NCBI GenBank assembly: GCA_963660485.1
Contig: CAVKYH010000010.1
Span: forward strand, 1 to 63,160
Length of the DNA stretch: 63,160 nucleotides
Source: UBA6398 sp963660485
GTDB lineage: Bacteria > Bacteroidota > Bacteroidia > Bacteroidales > Bacteroidaceae
Direction of reading: 5' to 3'
Shown here: positions 33,564-43,058 of the stretch, one piece after another
How positions within the stretch are numbered: position 1 is the stretch's first letter
Layout: each line of letters begins with the position of its first letter
Position numbers and translations under genes: made by a program
The notes under the pieces: generated by a model
What the model was told of the DNA's origin: nothing
Database searches by the model: none
Seen by the model: the letters and a program-made list of their open reading frames with translations, nothing else

Positions 33564-35270
33564 ATGATTTTTAGCAATTACGTGGCAAAAATGTCAGGCA
33601 AAAGAGGGCTTGAAACATTGGTTTTGCCTATCAAGATAGTGTTTGTTTTGATTTTTGTATGGTTGGCTTCTTCACCAAGTCTGTTTGCCGAATCGCGTCA
33701 TTCCATGTGTGCCGAAAAAGATTTGAAGACATTGGACTCGGTTGTGGCAAAGAGAGATGTATATGACGCGAAAAAACTCGAAGCCATTGCCAAAATCAAA
33801 CAGCGAGTATCAATTTATATCTCGCCGCAGGACCAATACAATTATTATAAGCAACTGTATGACGAATATCTGAAATTCAATGCAGACTCTGCCATGTATT
33901 ATGCCGAAAAGGAGCTGGCGGTGGCACGGCAAAACAACTTTGAGGATTTGTGTTTGTTGGCAATGATAGACGAAGCATATGTTGTTACCCTGCAAGGCGA
34001 TATGCTGAAAGCCAGAAACATTCTTGATAAAATAGGACGCATAGAAACCGTTTCGCAATGCGCCCGTACCAAACTGGCGATGCTGTATCTGGAGTTTTAT
34101 ATGCGGGCAATACAAGTGGGATTCTATAAACCGGTGATGAGTCAGGCATGTGAAATCTACGACAAATACAGCGGTTATATTCCCGACAATATGTGGCAGA
34201 AAAACTACTTCGGTGTGATGTTTCTGAAACTGGACATGCTTGCAGAACTTACCGAAGAATTGAAAAAAACAAAGCAGCCGTCGCCCAAGGCTGCAATGCT
34301 GTGCGTTGCAATATCAAGGAATTATTTGACGAAAAAAGACATCTGCAGCCATCTGCACTATCTGATTCTCTCGGCAATCAATGATATCTGCTCTTCAAAC
34401 AAGGAAGCATCGTCGCTGCTGTTTCTCGTTTCTTCGCCATACTCAAATCTTGATACCGACAGAGCTTTCAATTATGTCATGGTGTGCAACGAAAACGCCA
34501 ACTCCTTCAAGGACAAGATGAGAAGCATGGACGTTGTAAACGCACATACAAAGATTACGCGCGACTATCAGAGAAAGTTGCAACAGAAAAGCCATTTCCT
34601 TTACGGAGTAATAGGACTGTTGGCGCTCGCAGTGGTTGTAATTTGGCTGTTGATGAGAAACGTGGTGAAGAAACGCCGTAAACAAGAGTCTTTGCTCAAA
34701 AAGCTGGAGCAGATGAACCATTCGCTCGAAACAATGGTGGAGAAAGAATCGGTGATGAAAAGCAAACTCGAAAAATCAAACGGTTTGCTTAAAAGGGAAA
34801 TCACTTACCACAACCAAAACTTCATAAATGTTTACCAACTTGTTACGAAGTATATAGCCGAGGTGCAGGAGTTTCGAAAAATGGTCTATAATCTCGTTAC
34901 CGCCGGCAAATACAGCAAGGCGCGTCAGGAACTTCTGTCAAACGCCAACTCGGAAAAATATCTCAAGAACTTCTTTGAGCATTTCGACAAGGCATTTCTT
35001 CTTTCCCACCCCGATTTCGTAACACGTTTCAACGCTCTTCTGAAACCCGGCCACGAGATAATTCCGCCGGAAAAAGGAACGCTCACACCGGAGTTGCGCA
35101 TTTACGCTCTTGTGAGCCTTGGCGTAACCGACAGTGTGAGCATTGCCCAATTCTTACACTATTCTACACAGACCGTGTATAACTATCGTTTGAAAGTCAG
35201 ACACTCGTCGTGTATTCCTGAAAAGTCGTTTGCAGAAACTGTGGCTAGAATGTATGAGAATGAAACTTAG
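33564..35270 (+). CDS. DUF6377 membrane regulator
   Basis: A 568-residue membrane-bound regulator of the DUF6377 family as I recognise it. A signal or anchor segment lies at 22-42 (PIKIVFVLIFVWLASSPSLFA). A periplasmic helical region with TPR-like repeats covers about 85-330. A membrane helix spans 345-364 (FLYGVIGLLALAVVVIWLLM), then a coiled coil (about 370-410) and a C-terminal cytoplasmic domain that ends in a LuxR-like helix pair (LRIYALVSLGVTDSVSIAQFLHYSTQTVYNYR). Such proteins often sit by glycan-use loci and may sense a periplasmic signal and control transcription directly (inference). Its last 26 bases overlap the convergent nucleoside-hydrolase-like gene. Confidence 0.85.
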   Translation: MIFSNYVAKMSGKRGLETLVLPIKIVFVLIFVWLASSPSLFAESRHSMCAEKDLKTLDSVVAKRDVYDAKKLEAIAKIKQRVSIYISPQDQYNYYKQLYDEYLKFNADSAMYYAEKELAVARQNNFEDLCLLAMIDEAYVVTLQGDMLKARNILDKIGRIETVSQCARTKLAMLYLEFYMRAIQVGFYKPVMSQACEIYDKYSGYIPDNMWQKNYFGVMFLKLDMLAELTEELKKTKQPSPKAAMLCVAISRNYLTKKDICSHLHYLILSAINDICSSNKEASSLLFLVSSPYSNLDTDRAFNYVMVCNENANSFKDKMRSMDVVNAHTKITRDYQRKLQQKSHFLYGVIGLLALAVVVIWLLMRNVVKKRRKQESLLKKLEQMNHSLETMVEKESVMKSKLEKSNGLLKREITYHNQNFINVYQLVTKYIAEVQEFRKMVYNLVTAGKYSKARQELLSNANSEKYLKNFFEHFDKAFLLSHPDFVTRFNALLKPGHEIIPPEKGTLTPELRIYALVSLGVTDSVSIAQFLHYSTQTVYNYRLKVRHSSCIPEKSFAETVARMYENET

Positions 35271-36255
35271 CCACCATATCGCCAAACATTAGCCTCGTGT
35301 CCAGCTGGGTATAAACACGGATAATCCTGCCCGAAGGATTGGGCAAATACTGTCCGTGATCATCTATTTTCGGACATGGCGTGGGTTGCCAGCGACTACT
35401 GCACGGGTCTGCCTCGAATCCGCTTTGCAATGACGTGAGCAATACCAACGGAGAGTCGCCCAAAATATATGTCTCGCCCATTGCGATGCCCAGCTTCTCG
35501 CATGTTTCCATCACCTTGTCTATGCTGTCGCTCAGATAAGCCCCAAGTTTTCCGCAAGGCTTCACATAAGCGTGCATTTCATCGGTGCTGTAAAGACATT
35601 GACGGTAAGCGTCGCGCGGAATCTGCCAAATTCTCACATCACTCTTGTTGAAAACCACCTGGCCTGCCGGAATGCAGAGATTAAGATTGTATTCCACTGC
35701 AGAATATCCAGGAGGCGTAACGGCGCCAAAGCTATATTCTTGCCCGCCAATCCATACAATAACGATATTCTTGCTTATAGTAGAATCGATAAGCAATGCG
35801 CTCGCAACGTTGGTAAGTGCCGCGCCGCAGGTAACGAACAATGGTTTTTCGGGAGTGCATTTCTTTGCTTCGGCAATAATAAGCCGCGCTCCTTCAGAGT
35901 CTATCGGTTTGTCGGCAGAAGTCATCGCGCTTTCGGCACCGGGTACAACTTTAAAGTTGCCCTTTTGTTTCATCACTTCAAGCAGTGCATTGACTTTTTC
36001 AACCGACTCTGTTGCCTGGTCTTTCCGTGAAGAAAATCCTGCGCCGTTGTTCAGATGTCCTCCAACGATTCCTACGATTTCGGTAGTGGGCGAAAGAACT
36101 TGTTGCGCGAGGGCAAACAATCCGTCGGGGTCGCCGCAAAAATCGTTGTCGATTAGAACTTTTACCTTTTTGATTTTAGTCGGGTTGGCTGCCTGATTTG
36201 TGGCAACCATACCCGAGAAAAATAAGGTTAGTATAGCGAATAATAGTTTTTTCAC
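35245..36255 (-). CDS. Exported nucleoside-hydrolase-like protein
   Basis: A 336-residue exported protein of the inosine-uridine nucleoside hydrolase fold. The signal peptide is KKLLFAILTLFFSGMVATNQA. The metal/ribose motif appears as IDNDFCGDPDGLFAL (about 35-49), a variant of the usual DTDPGxDDA. Later segments TCGAALTNVASAL and GDSPLVLL also fit the family. Substrate may be a nucleoside or another N-glycoside; this is not resolvable. The GTG start at 36255 shares GTGA with the esterase stop, a tight translational coupling. It overlaps the end of the convergent DUF6377 gene by 26 bases. Confidence 0.82.
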   Translation of the reverse strand: MKKLLFAILTLFFSGMVATNQAANPTKIKKVKVLIDNDFCGDPDGLFALAQQVLSPTTEIVGIVGGHLNNGAGFSSRKDQATESVEKVNALLEVMKQKGNFKVVPGAESAMTSADKPIDSEGARLIIAEAKKCTPEKPLFVTCGAALTNVASALLIDSTISKNIVIVWIGGQEYSFGAVTPPGYSAVEYNLNLCIPAGQVVFNKSDVRIWQIPRDAYRQCLYSTDEMHAYVKPCGKLGAYLSDSIDKVMETCEKLGIAMGETYILGDSPLVLLTSLQSGFEADPCSSRWQPTPCPKIDDHGQYLPNPSGRIIRVYTQLDTRLMFGDMVAKFHSHTF

Positions 36256-37856
36256 TGCTTGTTCCAAATTAGTTTGTCGATGAAATTGTAGCGGTTCTCC
36301 ATCTTGGCGTCAGCCTTTACGGTGGTGTTTATATCAAGCTGGAGCACGGGGGCCACATCTTTGCCGTTGGTTGAAGGCCATTCCACAAGTCCGAGACCGT
36401 TTGGGTTGCCGGTTTTTACAAAGTTGACATAATAGTTGTTGAATATGTCGGAAACCACATAATCTTCGGGCTGCCAGTCATACACGCGGTTTGTCGGTAA
36501 TGTGCCCATGGCATATTCTATATCTGCGGAGTGTACTGCGCCTTTGTCTTGGGGCGTGGTTTTATTGTCTTTGGCATCTTGCACACCGCCTGCGAGTCCG
36601 GCAACTTTTCCTTTGATAGCCATTGCGGGACGCGGGTGGCAATAACGATAGCGATACACCGGCTGCCCGCTTGTAAGCTTGTGCATGTTTCCCCATTTCC
36701 ATGTGGAATAGTCGATAAACATGTCGCTTGCCAAATCAACGCCCGGGCGGTCGTTTACGTCTGCATCGGTGTTTATGCCATAGAGTTTGAACGCTTCGTC
36801 AACGGCTTCTCCGAATACTCGCTTGGCTGCTGTTTTTGCATTCTCCACCGTGGCAGGTTTTCCGCCCAATATAAACGCAGGAGTCATCTCTTGATTGTTG
36901 CCGCCTATGAGCAAAGGAACTTTTGCCTGTTGTCCTTTGGCGAATGTTTCTTGTGGCTGTTCGGTGAAGAAGTATCCATCGATGTTGCAGTTGGGTTTGC
37001 TTTTCACGGCTGCGAGTTTCAGGAGTTCTTCTGCGGGAATGGCACGGAGTTGTTTCAGATTCTTGCACCCTATTTTCTTCATTGTTTCAACGCCAGCGCT
37101 TTCATTGTCTTTCAAAGTGGATATGCGCTGAAAACCAATTATGGAACCGCTTGAACCTATTGCGCGTGCAAACAGGTTTTTGCTTAACGGTGAAACCATC
37201 AGGGCTGATACCGACATGGAGCCAGCCGATTCGCCGCAAATGGTAATCTGTTCAGGATCGCCGCCAAAGGCTGCAATATTTTCTTTCACCCATTTTATGG
37301 CTGCTGCCTGGTCCATGAAACCATAGTTGCCAGAGCCTTTGTAGCTCGTTTCTTTGGAAAGTTCGGGAAGGGCAAAGAATCCGAAAATTCCTTCGCGGTA
37401 GTTGGCCGTTATGGATATGATGCCTTTGCGTGCCATGGCATTGCCAGCATAGCGCGGTTCGCTTCCGCTGCCACACATAAGCCCGCCGCCATTGAAATAT
37501 ATGAGTACCGGCAGTTTCTCGTTCATTTGTTTTGCCGGAGTCCAAATGTTGAGGTACAGACAATCCTCGCTGTTTTTGCTTGTACCGAAATTCATGTCTC
37601 CAAACAGGTTTTCCTGCATAGGATTAGGACCGAATTCGTTGGCCTTGCGCACACCTTGCCATTTCTCCACGGGTTGCGGAGCTTTCCAGCGCAGGTCTCC
37701 CACGGGAGGTGCTGCAAAAGGAACACCTTTGAATACCTTTATGCCCGATTCGTTCACGCCTTCGAGAATACCGTCGGCAGTCTTTACTTGTGGGTTTTGG
37801 GCAGCAACGCCTATAAACAATGCTAATGTGCTCAAAGTCAATAATATTTTTTTCAT
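36252..37856 (-). CDS. Exported type B carboxylesterase
   Basis: A 534-residue alpha/beta-hydrolase of the carboxylesterase/para-nitrobenzyl esterase family with a signal peptide ending ...FIGVAAQ. The nucleophile is Ser210 in GESAGS. FKGVPFAAPPVGDLRW and SEDCLYLNIWTP are hallmark stretches. The oxyanion loop reads FNGGG (121-125) rather than HGGG, a change that could affect catalysis. It probably removes acyl groups from a glycan or other ester in the periplasm. It is coupled to the nucleoside-hydrolase-like gene by a GTGA overlap and separated from the TonB receptor gene by array G. Confidence 0.88.
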   Translation of the reverse strand: MKKILLTLSTLALFIGVAAQNPQVKTADGILEGVNESGIKVFKGVPFAAPPVGDLRWKAPQPVEKWQGVRKANEFGPNPMQENLFGDMNFGTSKNSEDCLYLNIWTPAKQMNEKLPVLIYFNGGGLMCGSGSEPRYAGNAMARKGIISITANYREGIFGFFALPELSKETSYKGSGNYGFMDQAAAIKWVKENIAAFGGDPEQITICGESAGSMSVSALMVSPLSKNLFARAIGSSGSIIGFQRISTLKDNESAGVETMKKIGCKNLKQLRAIPAEELLKLAAVKSKPNCNIDGYFFTEQPQETFAKGQQAKVPLLIGGNNQEMTPAFILGGKPATVENAKTAAKRVFGEAVDEAFKLYGINTDADVNDRPGVDLASDMFIDYSTWKWGNMHKLTSGQPVYRYRYCHPRPAMAIKGKVAGLAGGVQDAKDNKTTPQDKGAVHSADIEYAMGTLPTNRVYDWQPEDYVVSDIFNNYYVNFVKTGNPNGLGLVEWPSTNGKDVAPVLQLDINTTVKADAKMENRYNFIDKLIWNKQ

Positions 37857-37889
37857 GATCGTATGATGTTAGTTCTATAATTTATTGTT

Positions 37890-37981
37890 GATTTTACGAC
37901 ATCGGATATCGTAAAAACTATGTCTGACCTAATTTAAACTATGTCTGACCTAATTTAAACGAGATGCCTTGTCGTTTTATT
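37890..37981. repeat. 21-bp-register array G
   Basis: Spacers start at 37890, 37911, 37932, 37953 and 37974 (GATTTTAC, GTAAAAAC, ATTTAAAC, ATTTAAAC, GTTTTATT). The words are GACATCGGATATC, TATGTCTGACCTA twice in tandem, and GAGATGCCTTGTC. The identical neighbouring units again suggest duplication by exactly 21 bp. It lies between two minus-strand genes, separating the TonB receptor gene from the esterase gene. Confidence 0.9.
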
Positions 37982-38000
37982 ATTTTTTAGGCGCTGATTT

Positions 38001-40283
38001 TTAGAAATTTATATGAGTGGCAAATTCCACTGTGAACGGGCGTATATACGAGCCTGCCATTAGGTAGTTCTTGTAGGCCGAAACGTCTTCAAGCAAGTCG
38101 GCTGCACCGATACTGCCCGAGCAACCTTTTTGGTTGAGGAAGTTGATGGCGTTGACAGAGAAACTTACATTCTTGTTCATGTTATAATCTACACCGGCAA
38201 ATGTTTCCCATCGTCCGTTGAAATACAAAGTGTTTGTCTTGTTGATGTATTGTTTGCTCTGATAGCGGAAACTTGCCCATATACGGAATTTGTCGAACGA
38301 ATAGCTCGGGTCGAGTTCCACGATAACCTTGCTTACTCCGGTTGTAACCTTGTCGTTGAAATTGTAGCTCTTTGATGTGCCGTCGGCAAACTGCGCGTTG
38401 ATATTGAAGTTCTTGTATTTCGGATTTTGCAAAGTCAGCAGTCCGTGGAAACTGAATCCCTTGAACGGATTGAGCACTACGTCGGTGGTCCAGCCCATGG
38501 TCTGAACATCATTTGTGATAGGAATCGTAACGACATCTGACGAATTGTTGGGATTGGTGAACTGTGTGCGGCTCTTGTAGTTGCTCTGACTTATGAGCGA
38601 CACTTGTGAAACGAGTTGCATCCACGGTGTGTTCCAGAAAACGCCGGCACGTCCGAGATGAATGTTCACTGCGTCGAGAATAGGCATATATGGTCCGCCG
38701 AAGTCCTGTGAATTGGGGTGCTGCATCGCATATACATATTCTGCTATCACACCGAAGCCGTGGCTAATGGTATAGCGTCCGTTGATTGTGGCTGCGGGAT
38801 TAACCCAATGCTTGCCGAATGAAGTTATCTTGCCGTTGTTTACGCTGAAATTCACACTTCTCACGTTTTCCGCGTTGGTAGGAGTTTCGTCCTTGGCATT
38901 TGCGTAAGCAAAAGCGTTTTGTCCGCCAACCGAATAATATTCTGCGCGCAATCCTGCCGAAAGCCACAGACGTTCCGTTGCCTGCCAGTCGTCCGAAGCA
39001 TAGAGGGCGAATTTTGTTTCGTGGGCATCATAATATTCGCCTCCGGTATTGGCAGCATATTCCTGCTCGCCGTTGTGTTTGAGCCATACAGGGTTTGCCT
39101 CTATAGTGTGGGCAAACACACCGGTGCTCGCCTTGATTCCCTGACGGTTCCACCAAGCATTTGCACCAAGGCGCCAACTGTGCGCATGGTTCTTGCTTTT
39201 GCCGGTAAGTTCGGCGGTCGTTAGCCAATCGCGCTCAAAGCCCACATCGCGGAGCAAATAGCGGCTGTTGTAATTGCCCGTAAACACTTCGCCTGCTTTG
39301 TGAGTGCCATTGTCATAAGCGTATGTAAATACATCGTCAGACGTTGTAGTTGCTACCCCCGTACCAGCCAGTTGCAGCATCGTGTAATAAGAATTGGCAT
39401 AGTTGTATTTCGATGTAACGTCAAGGTTCATTCCGTTTAGGAACTTGTAGTTTAGGTGTGCAGTCAAACTGTTGTTTAGCGCGTGCGTTCCGTCCTTGCG
39501 CGTAATGGTTTTCTTTTTGCCTGTCATTACGTCGAGGTATGTAATCTCGCCATTTGCCGGCAGAAAACCGTCATGCCCAAGACTGAAACCATTGTATTCC
39601 TTTACAGAACCGTCGCCAACATAAATAAACGGTCCGTAGGCATCACCAAGATTCTTGTTGTAGGAATAGCGATAGAACAGATCGAATTTACCGCGTCCGT
39701 CATTCCAATCCTTAGAAATAGCAGCCTTGAACATTTTCATGTCGTTGGCATATTGAACGTCGGCAAGTTTGTTGCTTCCAGGATCGTGGTTTACATATGC
39801 GCCAAGAGAGTAGTGCCAACCGTCAGCAATCTTTCCGGCAAGAGCCACGTCGAATGTTTGCTTGTTGAATATGTTGGTTGTATAGTTTACGTGGCCTTCA
39901 AATTTGTCGCTGCCGGTGCGGGTATTCGAAAGAACTGCGTAGTTTACCGAACCGTTCTTTATTGCGCTTTCACCAAGCGACATCAATCCCATTGAACCGT
40001 GAGAAGCATTGCCCGTCCAATAAAGATAAGGCAAGCACGGCCAAATGTTATACGAGACAGGCAGACCGTCTTCGTAAATCGTAGCCGAAAGACTTGACGG
40101 CAAACCTATGGAAATCTGTCTCGGTTGGTTGTCGCTTGATGCATTGAGCATCACATTTCGGTTTTTAACCTCTTTAGTTTCGGGCACGGAGTCTTTTTCT
40201 ATTTTCTCTTGTGCCATAACTGTTGTCGGTAGTATGAAAGCTGCGCCAAATAATAGCGGCAAAAGATTCTTTGGTGATTTCAT
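38001..40283 (-). CDS. TonB-dependent receptor-like outer-membrane protein
   Basis: A 760-residue outer-membrane protein with a signal peptide ending ...TTVMAQ. The C-terminal ~600 residues are a beta barrel with alternating aromatic strands (YHYSLGAYVNHD, FALYASDDW, LSAGLRAEYYSVG) ending in a terminal Phe (VEFATHINF). It resembles TonB-dependent receptors of Bacteroidota. The N-terminal carboxypeptidase-like domain of SusC proteins is missing, and the plug region is short and poorly matched, so transport by the TonB system is not certain. No SusD partner is nearby. It is 27 bases downstream of the GH3 gene and probably co-transcribed with it. Confidence 0.8.
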   Translation of the reverse strand: MKSPKNLLPLLFGAAFILPTTVMAQEKIEKDSVPETKEVKNRNVMLNASSDNQPRQISIGLPSSLSATIYEDGLPVSYNIWPCLPYLYWTGNASHGSMGLMSLGESAIKNGSVNYAVLSNTRTGSDKFEGHVNYTTNIFNKQTFDVALAGKIADGWHYSLGAYVNHDPGSNKLADVQYANDMKMFKAAISKDWNDGRGKFDLFYRYSYNKNLGDAYGPFIYVGDGSVKEYNGFSLGHDGFLPANGEITYLDVMTGKKKTITRKDGTHALNNSLTAHLNYKFLNGMNLDVTSKYNYANSYYTMLQLAGTGVATTTSDDVFTYAYDNGTHKAGEVFTGNYNSRYLLRDVGFERDWLTTAELTGKSKNHAHSWRLGANAWWNRQGIKASTGVFAHTIEANPVWLKHNGEQEYAANTGGEYYDAHETKFALYASDDWQATERLWLSAGLRAEYYSVGGQNAFAYANAKDETPTNAENVRSVNFSVNNGKITSFGKHWVNPAATINGRYTISHGFGVIAEYVYAMQHPNSQDFGGPYMPILDAVNIHLGRAGVFWNTPWMQLVSQVSLISQSNYKSRTQFTNPNNSSDVVTIPITNDVQTMGWTTDVVLNPFKGFSFHGLLTLQNPKYKNFNINAQFADGTSKSYNFNDKVTTGVSKVIVELDPSYSFDKFRIWASFRYQSKQYINKTNTLYFNGRWETFAGVDYNMNKNVSFSVNAINFLNQKGCSGSIGAADLLEDVSAYKNYLMAGSYIRPFTVEFATHINF

Positions 40284-40310
40284 TGTTTTGGGTTTTAGAT
40301 TTTTCTTATA

Positions 40311-42656
40311 TTATTTTTGTTCAGGCAATAGGCATGGGCGTACTTTCTCGGTAACGCCGGCATTAATTTCTATGGAGGAAATGAGAGGTTGTACATCGGT
40401 GGCGTTTTTTGCAACCATTACGTTGTATGTGCCGGCCTCAACCTGCCATTGACTGTCTTTCTCGTTAAAAGAAGCCAGGTCTTTGTAAGGAATCGTTATA
40501 CTTACTTTTTCGCTTTGCCCTGGATTTAGTTTACTCGTTTTAGCGAATCCTTTCAATTCACGTGCCGGCTTGTCCATATCTTTTCCCGGTGCGGATACAT
40601 AGACTTGCACAACTTCTTTGCCAGCTACTTTTCCAGTGTTTTTAACTTCTACATTGACATTGATATTCCCATTGCTGTCTTTGCTTATTGCTGGTTTGCT
40701 GTATTTGAAAGAAGTATAGCTCAAACCATAACCGAATGGGTAGGCAACGGCAACGTTTTTTGTTCCATAGTAACGGTATCCTATATAAATGCCGTCGTTA
40801 TATTCTGTGTAGTCGAAGTTTTTACGTTCACCCGTTGTGCGGACATTTGAAAATCCTTTCAAAGATTCTACAAGTTGATCGTCGCTGATTTCGTCGGGAG
40901 TAGGGAAGTCGTTTTTCGAAGGAACGTCGTTGTAGCTGATAGGCCAAGTCATAGGCAAACGACCTGAGGGACATTCTTTGCCGGTTAGGATATCTGCAAC
41001 CGAATTACCGCCTTCTTGTCCCGGTAGCCAAGCTACGAGCACAGCGTCGGGATTGTTTATCCAACTTTGAGTTTCAACTACACCGCAAACATTGAGTATC
41101 AACACAACTTTCTTGCCTACTTTATGAAATGCAGCGCATACTGTTTTTATCATATCCTTTTCAGCGTCGGTCAAGTTGAAGTTGTCAGAAATATAGCGGT
41201 CTGCAAATTCGCCCGAAGTCTTGCCGATTGTGATTATAGCAGCATCGTTAGTTTTTGCTGCGGCTTGCAATGCCGATGCCGTGAGATTCATTTCGGGAAT
41301 GAGGTGTTTAGGAAGGAATTTCGCGAAATCTCCTTGTGGCTGTTTGGTTTTTGCGGTAGCTTCCGGGATATATTTGTCGTATAGCTCCTTGATATTATTG
41401 TCAATGGAGAAACCTGCGTTTTTCAATCCGTCAACCAAATTCACTACGTAGGCATGGTTTACGTCTCCCGAGCCAGTTCCGCCTGCTATAAACTCGTATG
41501 AACTGCGTCCGAACACAGCAAGTTGGTGTGTCTTGCCTTTTAGTGGCAACGTGTTTTTGAGATTTTTCAACAACACCATACCTTCGGTAGCCGCATTGCG
41601 CGTAACTTGTGCGTGAGCCTTGAGATCGGGATTGTTGTCTGCGGAATAATTCTTATAACGCGGTGTTTTGAGGATATACTCAAGTATGTGTTTTACATTA
41701 CGGTCTATGATGTCCATCGAAAGGTGCCCGTTGAGAACTGCTTTCTTTATTTCTTCGCGTTGCGCGAGTTTTCCGGGCATAAGCAAATCGTTGCCGGCTT
41801 CCATTTGAGCCACCGCGTTTTTGCCGCCATACCAATCGGTCATTACCATACCCTTGAATCCCCATTCACGACGCAAAATCTCGGTAATAAGGTCGCAGCG
41901 TTCGCTCGCCATAGTGCCGTTGATTTTATTGTATGAAGTCATAACTGTCCAAGGTTGCGCTTCCTTTATCACAATTTCGAAAGGTTTGAGATAAAGTTCG
42001 CGGAAAGTTCTCGGAGAACCGATCACATTATTGCTTGTGCGGTTTGTTTCCTGATTGTTGAGCGCAAAATGTTTGAGCGATGTCCCAACGCCGTTGCTTT
42101 GTACGCCGTTTACCATCGAAGCGCAGATTTTTCCTGCCAGCAGAGGGTCTTCGGAATAATACTCAAAGTTGCGCCCGTTAAGAGGATTGCGATGAATGTT
42201 GGTGGCCGGTGCGAGCAACACGTCAACTCCGTAATGTTTCACTTCGTCGCCCATTGCAGCTCCAACCTGGTGTATAAGTTGTGTGTTCCAAGTGGAACTC
42301 ATTACCGTTGCTACGGGGAAGTGTGTGCAATAAAAGGTCTGGGTGGTTCCTTCGCGCGTGGGATTGATACGAAGTCCGGCCGGGCCGTCGGCAACTACTG
42401 TGGTAGGAATTCCAAGGCGTGTGTTGCCGTTGATTTGTCCTGCTGCTCCGGGCACAAGTTCCGAAGCATTGCCGATAGTAGCTGTGGCATCGGTAGCTTC
42501 ATTGCCTGTGGAGCCAATCAATAGGTTTAGTTTCTCGTCAAGTGTCATGGCGTTAACCACACTGTCGAGCGGCGAAACTCCCAGACGTGGAGTTTGCGCC
42601 ATGCCTGTGGCGCAAATTGCGGCAAGGCATACAGTCATAATAATGGGTCTGTACAT
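40311..42656 (-). CDS. Glycoside hydrolase family 3 beta-glycosidase
   Basis: A 781-residue exported enzyme. A signal peptide (MYRPIIMTVCLAAICATGMAQ) leads to the GH3 N-terminal barrel. The nucleophile Asp is about residue 274 in VMTDWYGG. KHFALNNQETNR is the conserved substrate loop. The GH3 C-terminal domain (AIITIGKTSGEFADR) and a fibronectin type III-like domain at the end (DMDKPARELKGFAKTSKLNPGQ) complete the usual layout of beta-glucosidases or xylosidases. The exact sugar is unknown. I use the ATG at 42656 rather than the TTG at 42671. It starts a minus-strand unit with the TonB receptor gene. Confidence 0.92.
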   Translation of the reverse strand: MYRPIIMTVCLAAICATGMAQTPRLGVSPLDSVVNAMTLDEKLNLLIGSTGNEATDATATIGNASELVPGAAGQINGNTRLGIPTTVVADGPAGLRINPTREGTTQTFYCTHFPVATVMSSTWNTQLIHQVGAAMGDEVKHYGVDVLLAPATNIHRNPLNGRNFEYYSEDPLLAGKICASMVNGVQSNGVGTSLKHFALNNQETNRTSNNVIGSPRTFRELYLKPFEIVIKEAQPWTVMTSYNKINGTMASERCDLITEILRREWGFKGMVMTDWYGGKNAVAQMEAGNDLLMPGKLAQREEIKKAVLNGHLSMDIIDRNVKHILEYILKTPRYKNYSADNNPDLKAHAQVTRNAATEGMVLLKNLKNTLPLKGKTHQLAVFGRSSYEFIAGGTGSGDVNHAYVVNLVDGLKNAGFSIDNNIKELYDKYIPEATAKTKQPQGDFAKFLPKHLIPEMNLTASALQAAAKTNDAAIITIGKTSGEFADRYISDNFNLTDAEKDMIKTVCAAFHKVGKKVVLILNVCGVVETQSWINNPDAVLVAWLPGQEGGNSVADILTGKECPSGRLPMTWPISYNDVPSKNDFPTPDEISDDQLVESLKGFSNVRTTGERKNFDYTEYNDGIYIGYRYYGTKNVAVAYPFGYGLSYTSFKYSKPAISKDSNGNINVNVEVKNTGKVAGKEVVQVYVSAPGKDMDKPARELKGFAKTSKLNPGQSEKVSITIPYKDLASFNEKDSQWQVEAGTYNVMVAKNATDVQPLISSIEINAGVTEKVRPCLLPEQK

Positions 42657-42693
42657 AGTTGTAAGTTTCAATTTTTAGGTTTTTAACTTGGCA

Positions 42694-42702
42694 GCAAAAT
42701 TA
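42694..42702 (-). promoter_or_regulatory. -7 box for the GH3 gene
   Basis: On the minus strand this reads TAATTTTGC, fitting TAnnTTTGC, 38 bases before the ATG at 42656. The stretch 42703-43006 shows no gene, repeat array or other recognisable element. Confidence 0.5.
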
Positions 42703-43006
42703 AGATGCTTGCGCGTTGATTGTATGCGCAGGTAAACGCAAAAGTAAATCGTGGTAATTTTTATATTGTTGAAAATGTGCGGAATAAAAAGAATGTTTGC
42801 CTTGCCGAAGTAAACTGATTCGGGTGTGTGAGTAAGGAAGTTTCAATAAGTTTTTATGCTATTTGCTGCCGTTGTGCGTATGTGGTGAAACAAAATTTAC
42901 AAGGTGTGAAATGTTTTTATATGGTGCGGAGGCATGAAATCGCGGAGCGCAACTTGTAAAATTGAAAAAGGAAAGAAAAAAGGGTTGTGTGGGTGTAAAA
43001 ACAAAT

Positions 43007-43032
43007 ATGGCGCACCATGATTGATGCGCCAT
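43007..43032 (-). terminator. Terminator after the 43.1-kb hypothetical gene
   Basis: ATGGCGCA (43007-43014) pairs with TGCGCCAT (43025-43032) around a 10-base loop, with more A/T pairing outside. Read on the minus strand the stem is followed by ATTTGTTTTT. It fits the end of the minus-strand gene at 43059-43610. Confidence 0.8.
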
Positions 43033-43058
43033 TGTATTTGTTTATTATTGTATGCTTT

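Noticed and set aside
38001..40283. Classic SusC/SusD pair
   Set aside because: The receptor lacks the SusC N-terminal carboxypeptidase-like domain and no SusD gene is nearby.
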